From positions 785,851 through 849,850 of the forward strand of contig MU001685.1 of assembly GCA_010093515.1 (NCBI GenBank): a DNA stretch of 64,000 bases, read 5' to 3'. The first letter of the stretch is position 1; every line of letters begins with the position of its first letter. The notes under the pieces were generated by a model. It ran no database searches. It was not told where the DNA came from and worked only from the letters and a program-made list of their open reading frames with translations. Position numbers and translations under genes: made by a program. This DNA is from Lineolata rhizophorae (Eukaryota > Ascomycota > Dothideomycetes > Lineolatales > Lineolataceae). Shown piece by piece: positions 55,741 to 64,000 of the stretch.

Positions 55741-57408
55741 ATGGCTGCCAACTACTCCGCAGACTGCAGCGCGTCGGCGCTCCGGGCGTCCCTCGCCGCC
55801 CCTTCGGACCTCACCGTCCTCTCCCTGACCGCCGAGCCCGTCACCCACTACAATGTCTCCGTCGACACCGTCGTATATCCCTATGGGGCCGACCTCGACA
55901 CGTCCGACCTGGCCTTCTGCAACGTCACCATCGCGCACGCCTACACGGACCCCGAGCGCAGCGACAACACGTTCCTGACGCAGGTGTGGCTGCCGCCGCC
56001 GGCGGGAGGAGGGGGTGCGGCCGAGGAGGGCACGCCGGAGTGGAACGGGCGGCTGCTGGCCGTGGGCGGCGGCGGCTGGAACGCGGGCATGGGCTCCTAC
56101 TACTACATGGACATGGCGATGGCGCTGGCGACGGGCTACGCGGCGCTGACGCTCGATGGCGGCGTCGGCGGCCGCGAGGTCCCCGAGTGGGGCCTCAGCT
56201 CGTCGGGTCACGTCGACATGGCCGCCCTGCGCGACTTCGCCAGCACCTCGCTCTCGTCGGCCGCCTCGCTCGCCAAAGCCGTCATCTCGTCGTACTACGG
56301 CGCCGGCCCTGCGTACTCTTACTGGAGAGGCTGCAGCCAGGGCGGCCGCCAGGGCTACGAGCTCGCGCAACGGTATCCCGACGCCTACGACGGCATCCTG
56401 GCCAACGCGCCCGCCATCTACATGCCGCAAGTGGTCGGCTACGACTTCTACGCGCAGCAGATCCTGGCCGAGAGCGCCGACGACCAGGGCGACTGGGTCT
56501 ACCCGCGCGCCTGCGAGATGGACGCTATAACCCGGGCCGCCATCGCCGCGTGCGACGGGCTCGACGGCGTCGAGGACGGCATGGTGGCCGCTCCGGAGGA
56601 GTGCGACTTTGACCCCTGGAGCATCGTGGGAAGCGACGTGCCGTGCCCGCCCGCGTATCCCGGTGGGCCGGCCAGCGAAATTGTGTCGAGTCCCGCCGCT
56701 GCCGCCGCCAACGCGGCTTGGAAGGGTGCACGTGACAACTGGGGACACTTCCTCTGGTATGGCCTTGGGCAGGATGCGAATCTGAGTAGTCCCGTTTCCC
56801 TTGTGACGACCAACTGCACAACCACGTCGAACAGCTACGGCACCAACACGACTTGCGTACCTCTGTTTCCGGATTACGTGTCGGACTATTGGGGCGCCTT
56901 TTTGTTCAAGGAGCTTCCTCCGTTCGAGACGGAGCTACTCAATATGACGCGTTCCAACTACACCGAGTACTTCAACTACGGCGTGCAGGAATACTCAGAC
57001 GTCATCGGCACTTCCAATCCGGATCTGACGCCCTTCGCGGCCGCGGGCGGGAAGCTGCTGACCATCCACGGCGTGGCTGATCAGCTAATCCCGCACCTCG
57101 GCACCGTCGATTACTACAAGCGCGCTCTCGACGTCGATTCCAACCTGTCGGACTACTATCGACTATTTCTCGCGCCGGGCGTGGCGCATTGCAGAGTCGG
57201 CGCAGGGGCCTACCCGAACAATGCCTTTGAGCAGCTGGTGAGCTGGGTCGAGGACGGGCAAGCGCCCGAATCGCTCGAGGCGTGGACACCGCCGAATCCG
57301 GAGACGGGGGAGCGCGTCGAGCGGCCGCTGTGCGCCTGGCCGGCCATGGCGCAGTGGGACGGCGAGGGCGACGTGAATAAAACAGAATCTTGGTACTGCA
57401 GCGAGTGA
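55741..57408 (+). CDS. Tannase/feruloyl esterase family hydrolase
   Basis: Uninterrupted frame of 555 residues from the ATG at 55741. Tannase/feruloyl esterase marks: WNGRLLAVGGGGWNAGM, TLDGGVGG, the serine elbow YWRGCSQGGRQGYELAQRYP (Ser near residue 199), GILANAPAIYMPQ, GKLLTIHGVADQLIPHLG (acid Asp) and FLAPGVAHCRVGAG (His). Paired Cys around the serine and His suit the family's disulfide linking catalytic residues. Such secreted enzymes cut ferulic or gallic acid esters in plant walls and tannins. The frame is open upstream to 55579 without an ATG and with TSATVNAAATDIAGSA-like sequence, while another phase has an ATG at 55619. No signal peptide is seen, so the true start or a leader exon is unresolved. 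Confidence 0.88.
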   Translation: MAANYSADCSASALRASLAAPSDLTVLSLTAEPVTHYNVSVDTVVYPYGADLDTSDLAFCNVTIAHAYTDPERSDNTFLTQVWLPPPAGGGGAAEEGTPEWNGRLLAVGGGGWNAGMGSYYYMDMAMALATGYAALTLDGGVGGREVPEWGLSSSGHVDMAALRDFASTSLSSAASLAKAVISSYYGAGPAYSYWRGCSQGGRQGYELAQRYPDAYDGILANAPAIYMPQVVGYDFYAQQILAESADDQGDWVYPRACEMDAITRAAIAACDGLDGVEDGMVAAPEECDFDPWSIVGSDVPCPPAYPGGPASEIVSSPAAAAANAAWKGARDNWGHFLWYGLGQDANLSSPVSLVTTNCTTTSNSYGTNTTCVPLFPDYVSDYWGAFLFKELPPFETELLNMTRSNYTEYFNYGVQEYSDVIGTSNPDLTPFAAAGGKLLTIHGVADQLIPHLGTVDYYKRALDVDSNLSDYYRLFLAPGVAHCRVGAGAYPNNAFEQLVSWVEDGQAPESLEAWTPPNPETGERVERPLCAWPAMAQWDGEGDVNKTESWYCSE

Positions 57409-58207
57409 GCCCGGGCGTTATTGGGACTCCAGAGAACGTAAAAAAGGCCGGTTGCACAAGCATAGCATGTATGCGTATATATCGTCGTATATACTTCCTC
57501 CATTGGGATTCTTTCCCATAGAAACTGATCCCATCTATACACATCCGCACCTAATTCACTCGTTTACCCCGACCAATCAGCTAGGCATGATTGTTAACCA
57601 CTCGTCCGATTCACCGACGCCGCAACCTAACAAGCTGCGACCGTAGGCTGACAAACACCACCAGCCAATCCACGTGAAACCTAGAATCGGAAGGCGGGCA
57701 AACGAAAATGGAGAGTGGAAAGAAATACAACAAAAGAAATCCATCTTGCCGAACGCCACCAGTTCGAAGTGAACAATTGCCCATTCCCATCCAGTCTGGC
57801 ATGTTGAAAAGAAAATGAAACAAAAAGAAAACAAAGCATGAAAAGCTTGCCTGTACATGTCGAGAATGATTCGAGTGAGCAGTGAGCCGCAATTTCTGCA
57901 GTCAATGTGGCGTCTTCGATTCCGACTTCCTATGTGAACGTGAAAAGCCATGACTACGTCGTGCGTCTCCCGTGCCTATCTACCAACGCCAGGCAGCCAT
58001 GCCGGTGCAATGACAAATTGGAAAAATGAACGTACGAAATGTAAAAAGTGGAAAGGAAAAGGGAGCGATTCTAAAAGCGGGCAAAACAGAGACAAAAAAA
58101 AGGCTACTTGGACTTCCAAACTCAACTGGAAGATAACGAAAAGGTAGAATCCAGAATTCCACTCGCATAGTAGCCCTAGCGGGAACAACTAGAACTGACG
58201 CTCATAT
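57409..58207. other. Intergenic region
   Basis: Convergent 3' flanks of the tannase and F-box genes. AT-richer, with purine-rich plus-strand text around 58020-58140. No gene seen. Confidence 0.55.
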
Positions 58208-60427
58208 TCACATAACGACGCAACCGCCCGGCCCGCTCCTAGCCCGCCGCCTCCTCCCCACGACCCCGGTCCCACCCACGCCACCCATACCCCCTTCTTC
58301 CTCGTCCGCATGCAACAACTGGGCCTCTCTGGCCCTCCTCCTCCTCCTGCGGGCCCCGCCGCCACCCGCGCCCACCTCCTCGTTCAGCATCATCCAATTC
58401 GCCCACTTCCTTTCCAGGCGCGCCGCGGCCGCGAAGTCGCCCCGCAGCACGCGCTTCGTGTGCTCTTCCACCGTCGGCTGCCAGTTGTAGAAGCACTTGA
58501 GCTGGATGATCTCGCGCGGGTACGTGGGCGGGCCCGACGTCGCGCTGATGCCGGGCGCCGCCATCGGCCGCGTGATCTCCGCGTTGCGGCTCAGCACCTC
58601 GCGCACGCCTGTCCACGTGATGTTGGCGCAGTCGTAGGCCACGAGCCGGAGGCCCACCGACGGCCTCTCGTTGCCGGACAGACCCCTCGCGCCGCGGTTG
58701 CGCGCGCGGATCGCCGCCGCCGCCTCGGCTAGCACTAGGTCGGACGCGCGCGTATTGTCCAGGTCGAGCGTCGCGAGCCGGGCGCAGCTCTTGAGCACGG
58801 GCAGCAGCCCGACGTCGCTCAGCGACTCGCAGTACGAGATTGATAGGTGGCGCAGAGTAGCGTGGCACGGCGACGTGGCCAGCGTGGCCAGGGTTGCGTT
58901 GGTCAGCTCGTCGAGCTCCTCCAGGTCGAGGTGGGTGAGGCGCGGCATCGTGGGCAGGAGCGCGGTGAGTGCGGTGTCGGTGAGGACGTGGCATTTGGAG
59001 AGCTGCAAGCCCTCTAGGCTTGGGACGTTGTGTGCTAGGGTTAGGATGCCGCGGTCCGTGATGCCGCGGCAATATGTGAGGTCGAGGTGCTTGAGCTTGC
59101 GTGGAGGCACCATGACGCGTCCGGTCAGGAAATCGACCTCATTGTTCATTCCTTCCATGAGCGCGCCCAGGGACTCGTCGTTAAGACTGTTGCAATTCAT
59201 GAGCACGAGTCGCTCGAGCGTGTTCCGGTGGTGTAGCTCGAGCATAAAGTCGATGTCGTCCCAGCCCCGCACTTCGCCCGCGCGCAAGTCCTTTAGATTC
59301 GGACAGGCCTCGACCACCTTTCTGATGCCGCGCGTGTCGATGTTGTTGCACCAGGAAATGTTCAGGTGCTCCAACCGCGGACAGTTTTGGGCGATGATCT
59401 TCATGGCGGCATTGGTGGCTCCAGGCAGCCCGGAGAGGTTGATATGGGCGAGCCTGCTGTTCTGGAGGAGGAAGCAATGTATCGAAGTCCTGTCGATGCG
59501 GCACCCTTCGAGCGAGAAGTGTTCGAGATTCCTACATGCGTCCACTAATCCGTTTAAATTCCACCTCTCCCTCAGCTGGACGCAGCCACGTAGGTTGAGA
59601 TCCCTCACGAACGGCCCCGCAGCGGTGATGATGTTGACGAGAGCGTCGGCGGGAATGTCTCTGTAGTATTCGGTAGTGTCAAGGCGGGCCCACAGCTGGC
59701 CGTCGAAGCACATGCGGTACCACGCCTTGGACACGGACGAGCACCGCACGATTTCCTTGGGCGCCATGTAGCGCAAAATGTCGATGCGCAACTCCGGCGG
59801 CATGTCGCCCCAAAAATTGAAGTTTTCGCGCTTCTTGAACCTCGCCTTCTTCTTGTCCTCCGCAACCGGCCTCAAAAAATAACCCTCCTCGATCTCGGAC
59901 AATTCTCCATCTCTGGTGCCGAGCCGCGAGGTCGGCCTCCGATCCAAAGGCAGTCCGACGTAGGTCGGCGAATCGAGGCCCGAAGAGCACACGCGGGCCA
60001 TCTTGAACCCCCCATCCGGAGCCGGCGTGCTCGAGACCGACGTCGGCGCGGTCGAGTAGCCCGCCGACATCTCGGACGAGCAGCTGCTGCCGTACGAGTT
60101 GTCGTAGGGCGAGCCGGCGCGGCTGCCCGCCGACAGCGAGACGCAGGATATGGAGCCCCGGCCGCCCGCACGGTACGCGGCCGAGGTCGAATGCGATCGC
60201 CCGGCCTTGGCAAGGGATGGCGACGATGAGATGCGCTGCAGGCTCCGCATGAGGCGCAGACGCCCCTTGAGCTTTGCCTGCGGTTGGTTAATTGGTATGG
60301 CATCGCTGGCGGGCGGCGTCGGCGAAGGCGAGTGCGAATTGACTGGGCTCAAGGCCTCTGGGCTGCTTGGCGGCGACGGCCGCTCGGCGACGGCCTCGAT
60401 GACCGACTCGATGCTGGCATGCGCCAT
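58208..60427 (-). CDS. F-box/leucine-rich-repeat protein with C-terminal CaaX box
   Basis: Single-exon gene of 739 residues on the minus strand. Residues 1-200 are Ser/Pro-rich and disordered. The F-box lies at about 206-250 (NFWGDMPPELRIDILRYM...WYRMC). At least ten LRR units of the cysteine-containing type follow, for example LRGCVQLRERWNLNGLVDAC, LEHLNISWCNNIDTRGI, LKHLDLTYCRGITDRGI, LSISYCESLSDVGLLPVL. F-box proteins bind Skp1 and present LRR-bound substrates to SCF ubiquitin ligases. The last residues are an Arg-rich patch then GPGGCVVM, a textbook CaaX prenylation motif with Met last (farnesyl type). This layout (F-box, cysteine LRRs, basic stretch, CaaX) parallels animal FBXL2/FBXL20, and predicts a membrane-anchored ubiquitin ligase adaptor. 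Similarity to Pof2-type fungal proteins is likely. Confidence 0.92.
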   Translation of the reverse strand: MAHASIESVIEAVAERPSPPSSPEALSPVNSHSPSPTPPASDAIPINQPQAKLKGRLRLMRSLQRISSSPSLAKAGRSHSTSAAYRAGGRGSISCVSLSAGSRAGSPYDNSYGSSCSSEMSAGYSTAPTSVSSTPAPDGGFKMARVCSSGLDSPTYVGLPLDRRPTSRLGTRDGELSEIEEGYFLRPVAEDKKKARFKKRENFNFWGDMPPELRIDILRYMAPKEIVRCSSVSKAWYRMCFDGQLWARLDTTEYYRDIPADALVNIITAAGPFVRDLNLRGCVQLRERWNLNGLVDACRNLEHFSLEGCRIDRTSIHCFLLQNSRLAHINLSGLPGATNAAMKIIAQNCPRLEHLNISWCNNIDTRGIRKVVEACPNLKDLRAGEVRGWDDIDFMLELHHRNTLERLVLMNCNSLNDESLGALMEGMNNEVDFLTGRVMVPPRKLKHLDLTYCRGITDRGILTLAHNVPSLEGLQLSKCHVLTDTALTALLPTMPRLTHLDLEELDELTNATLATLATSPCHATLRHLSISYCESLSDVGLLPVLKSCARLATLDLDNTRASDLVLAEAAAAIRARNRGARGLSGNERPSVGLRLVAYDCANITWTGVREVLSRNAEITRPMAAPGISATSGPPTYPREIIQLKCFYNWQPTVEEHTKRVLRGDFAAAARLERKWANWMMLNEEVGAGGGGARRRRRRAREAQLLHADEEEGGMGGVGGTGVVGRRRRARSGPGGCVVM

Positions 60428-60600
60428 TGCTCACGGGGGTAGGTATGACACGGGTCGGTGGGCGGCGATCCAGAGGTTGGAAGAGATGGTAGTCGATTGT
60501 AGCTTAGGGAGGCACGGTCTCGCGCAGCAAGTTACCTGAGAACTGTGGGTGATGTGGGAAAAGGGCCCGGTCGGGCCGCAGCAGCGAGCGGTGGGTGAGT

Positions 60601-60623
60601 CGTCGTCGTCGTCGTCGTCGTCG
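60601..60623. repeat. (CGT)7 microsatellite
   Basis: Seven perfect CGT triplets plus CG, about 175 bases upstream of the F-box protein start. Confidence 0.95.
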
Positions 60624-60830
60624 AAAATTGGAGGAAAGCAGCGCCAGCAACTGCACGGCTGGGAAAGATGAAGAGTACGTTCCGGACGTTTAGGGCCTTC
60701 GAGCGCGATCACGTATATGAGGCGAGCGGCGCCATAAGCAAACAAGAAAAGGGTCAGGAGAAGCTGGCGGTGGACCAGCTCACAAGCACGCGGACAGGGG
60801 TTGGCGTCGTGGGAAAGCGGTGGTGGTGTG

Positions 60831-60855
60831 GTGTTGTGTTGTGTTGTGTTGTGTT
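60831..60855. repeat. (GTGTT)5 microsatellite
   Basis: Five perfect tandem GTGTT copies. Confidence 0.95.
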
Positions 60856-62959
60856 GTTGCTGTTGCTATTTGTCGCACCTTGTGGACAGCGAGCGAGGGA
60901 GCGAGCGAGCGAACGGGGGCGCCGTGGGTGTCGGGCCAGCCAAGTGTGGAATGAAACAAGCAAACGAGGACGACGGCCTGGCCAGCGCGCGTGCCAGCCA
61001 GCAGAAACAAGCCTGTGTGGGTTTACGGAAGCGAGGAGAGGATGCCCGCGGGACAGGACAAAAAGAGCACGCGCGGGCGTGTGGTGGAAGGACAAAGACG
61101 GGGACGGGAACTACGAGCCAGCAGCGGAGCCGGGGCGAAAGGGACGAAAACGAAATAAAGGAAAGAAAAGTCGGGCGGGAGCAGGTCGCGCGCGCGGGCG
61201 TGGAGTGACAAGCGGCGGCGGTGGAGGAGGAAGGCGGTGGTGAGTGGTGAGCTGGGGCCGATAGCGCGAGGGGCGGGCGGGCGGGGGGCAGTGCGCCCGC
61301 GGCTTATCGGCGGCAATCAGCAGCGCCGCCGGGGCGTGGCAGAGCGGGGCCGCGTGCGAAGCTTTCCCAGGGGAGGAGAAGCCACGCGCCCGCGCTCCCG
61401 TGAGCCTTTGCGCCGCCCGCCTGTTTCAGCCTCCACTGCCCGTTCGTTTCTTCCAGACGCAACTCTCCGCCATTCTTCCTTTTCGCGTTCGCTTTCTCTC
61501 TGCGACGCTCTCTTCCTCGACTCCTTTCGTCGTCGGCGGGCTCCGCGGACGGCGATTGGCCCGCCGATCGCCGGCCCCGCCCAGAAAGGCGACGCCAGCT
61601 TGGCGGGCCGAGGACCCCTCGGGCCCCAGGCCGGCGGCGCCCTGGTTGGTCCTGGCGGCTGGGATTCCCCGCAGCCGTCCACCCAAGGTCTTTCCGCCCG
61701 GTTTGCGCCTTCTGCGTTCGCCCCAACCCCCCGAGAGCGCCCCCGAGCTGCAGCACCAAGGGGCTTCACGACGAACTGCTGGGCGCCTGATGAGGCTCGC
61801 GATATTCTCCCCCCCTCCCCCCTCACGCGCGTCAGCGTGACGCTAGGCCCTTAGTCCCGTGTTCCACACAACGTGCTCGCTCCTCCCCCCTCCCCTTCCC
61901 CCAGTGCGCGGCTGTCTCACGCCTTGTGTGGGCCGGTTGCCCGTGGATCACCGCCGGCGCAGCGCCGGCCCGGCGAGCAAGTGCCCTTGGAGGCAGGTGC
62001 GTCCGCCCGGCGGAGCAGGCGCGGTGCGTGGAACAGGCTGTCAGGCCTTCGATCGACGCGGCGCTCCCATTGGTCCAGCCGTCCCCCGAGAGTTGCGTTA
62101 GCGTTCTTCACCCCACCCTCGGCCAAGCCCAGCTTTTTTCTTGTGGCCGCCGCGTGCGAGCCAAAATTGTCCCTCCCCAGCCGTGGAATGCTCCGACGTG
62201 CTCGGCCCTCTCGCAATCTGCCGGGCAAGAGCCCGGCGAGCCTGCAAGGAAAGGGAAAAGGATGGGGACGACCCGGGCCGAACGAGCGAAAACTGCCGAG
62301 CATACCGCAGCTAGGGCATTAGGTCCTCCGCAAGCGTTGCAACCCTAGAGCCCTTTTTTTTCTGGAACGAAGAAAGGCTGTCGCGCTTACCCTGGGCTGG
62401 ACCCTGAGATCCCTTCCCATGTGCGCCCGTCCGCCGGCCGAGGAGCCGGGGGTGTGGGTGCGCCAGACGGTCGTCCTGCATCCTGCATTTGGGTTGCGCG
62501 CCAGCCCGACGCGAGCGGGAGACGGTTCGTCCAGCTCTCCCGGTCCGTCAGACACCACGGTACCGGGCGCGGCCTGGCCTGGGTCTGGCAGGTGCCACGG
62601 CAGCGGAATGGTGTGCGTCTTTCCTGCCTCAGCCGAAAACGGACATTCCAGGCCAAGACCCAGCTCGCCCAGCCGCACACCTGCGTACCGCAGGAGGCGG
62701 TGGACTCGTCGACCGCAAGTGATGAGGCTTGCACCGTTCCTTTGGGGGATTTGTCGTCGAAGCCCGAATGCATTAGGAGGCGCTGGTGCTCCGACTCTTT
62801 GCGGAACGGCGCCCGAGTCGTGTTCGCCTACCTAATCAGGTATGTCGGCATGCTCGGCAGAACTAAGCGACTGCATGCCGCCTCGCGTCTAGGCCAGGTA
62901 CGACATCGACCCAACCTAGGCGTTGATGATATGTATTTAGGCGCAGCACTGAATTACAA

Positions 62960-64000
62960 GCCACATTGAAATTCCCGCCACACGCCGGGAATTTGTCCCA
63001 TAGAAAGTAAAACCAAATATTTAGAGACAAGATTCGGCGGCGCTTGACCTGGCGGATACAGCACGCTCATTGCCCACCGAGCTTCGCCTGGCACCGGACG
63101 GGCGGATACTGAAATTCCGTCACAAACTTCGCCATCTCCCACCTGCCACGGCGCGAAGATGGAAACATATGATGAATTTGAACCCGAATGGGTTTGGGCC
63201 GATGACGAAGGTACTAATGTGTACGCATAGGGATATAGATAGGATCTCACTGTCATCTTCTTTTCTGCCGACAAACGCAACATTCCTACCTTACTAGCCA
63301 ACCGAGTCTGCACCGAGTATAAAGGGCTCGAGACAGAGGATCCTGCAGCCACCTTTCTTACCATCAAGGACTTGCACGCCGCTATCTAGGGGGCAATTCG
63401 TCACGGTTAGCCCCGCTGCGTCTCCCGCTCCTATCTCGAAACTAGGTTAGATGCCGTTATGGCGGTCGATAGCATAGACAGCTCTCTCGAGAAAGTTACG
63501 TAGAATATCTACAGTTATCCACTCCTTCCTCAGTTCGTTCGGAACCTTGCCGATAAGAGTCGTAAGTCAACATGCCCTTGCCGGGGTAGCCTAAAAATTA
63601 ACAAGTCGAAAGTCGGCCGTACGCCAGCTAGTCCTGCCGAGTTAGTGGACTTTGCCCGCTTTATCCGCTACGAGCAGCTCGGGGGGAGAGGCTATACTAC
63701 GCGGGTTCGTCTGCCGAAGGGCGAATACGCCGTCTCTAAAGGCGTCAATTTTCGAACCGCTTTGCAGTATAGCGATAATGAAGGCGACAAAGTTATCCGA
63801 AACCTAATTCAGAATTAGCGTAGGGAGTACGACACCCTCTAGCAAATCCCGCCTTACCCGAACGTACTACCTCCGCCGCCGATATTAGCTACGATTCGGT
63901 GGCCGGACTCCTCGGCTCTACTAGTCTTCTATAGTACTTTGTTCCCGTTTATCTAGGAGGTAGCGCAGCTACCTAGAAAACGCAAGTTAAAGAGAAACCT
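62960..64000. repeat. Degenerate TpA-rich tract with coding-like remnants, runs off right edge
   Basis: From about 63360 the plus strand keeps protein-like patches, for example LETRLDAVMAVDSIDSSLEK, then PAELVDFARFIRYEQLGGRG and VSKGVNFRTALQYSDNEGDK. The frame is broken in many places and TA-containing words are frequent, a RIP-like look. I do not recognise the family, and only the left part is in view. Confidence 0.4.

Larger units (their letters stand above)
60428..62959. other. Long GC-rich intergenic region with microsatellites
   Basis: 2.5 kb without a supported gene. Promoter side of the F-box gene. Contains (CGT)7 and (GTGTT)5 repeats. Open frames in all phases between 61000 and 62700 lack domains and overlap, as expected of GC-rich noncoding DNA. 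Confidence 0.55.

Noticed and set aside
55651-56748. 365-codon minus-strand frame
   Set aside because: Shadow of the tannase gene, which holds the serine elbow and the Asp and His regions on the plus strand.
60428-62959. Possible gene in the GC-rich gap
   Set aside because: All long frames overlap each other in several phases on both strands and none shows a family motif or consistent exon joins.

Overview
This 64 kb window is nuclear DNA of a filamentous ascomycete (Pezizomycotina, most likely Sordariomycetes). Gene bodies are GC-rich with many 50-120 bp introns that start GTAAGT/GTACGT/GTATGT-like and end in YAG. There are secreted plant-cell-wall enzymes, typical fungal families (Pal1, a Sin3-binding STB3-like protein, GtaA glutaminase, DUF1295), and several TpA-rich gene-poor tracts that look worn down by repeat-induced point mutation. 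I predict 20 genes plus one coding relic. Exon models were built by eye from splice signals, frame closure and family motifs.

Left block (1-8.2 kb, all on the minus strand): a secreted SGNH hydrolase cut by the window edge, a small secreted protein, a ten-exon GH43 glycosidase and a six-exon GH5 endoglucanase. Together these look like a co-directional set of secreted, biomass-degrading or surface proteins. Next, 9.5-16.9 kb holds a DUF1295 membrane protein (minus) divergent from DNA topoisomerase III (plus), then a single-exon STB3-like Sin3-binding protein.

Nitrogen pair (19.7-27.0 kb): a four-exon GtaA-type secreted glutaminase (plus) faces a five-exon Amt/Mep ammonium transporter (minus) across a 2.7 kb gene-poor island. 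One releases ammonium from glutamine and the other would import it. Around 28-32 kb lie a divergent BTB-like protein, a low-complexity Glu- and Gly/His-rich protein and a D-lactate dehydrogenase-type 2-hydroxyacid dehydrogenase.

Housekeeping core (33.9-48.4 kb): Pal1 cell-morphology protein, Mediator subunit Med31, RNA polymerase III subunit RPC11, a small ankyrin protein resembling the RPS3 chaperone Yar1, ribosomal protein S3 itself, and a myotubularin-type phosphoinositide 3-phosphatase. Right part (49.4-64 kb): a GH5 exo-beta-1,3-glucanase-like enzyme without an obvious signal peptide, a 4.4 kb gene-poor degraded tract, a tannase/feruloyl esterase, a single-exon F-box/LRR protein that ends in a CaaX box, a 2.5 kb GC-rich gap, and another degraded tract running off the right edge.

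No CRISPR array, tRNA, rRNA or complete transposon was recognised. The most interesting points are the CaaX-tailed F-box protein, the RGG insertion inside the topoisomerase III core, the Yar1-like/RPS3 neighbours, the glutaminase/ammonium-transporter pair, the upstream in-frame extension of the D-LDH gene, and a Med31 exon junction that may be an assembly error in a poly-C run.
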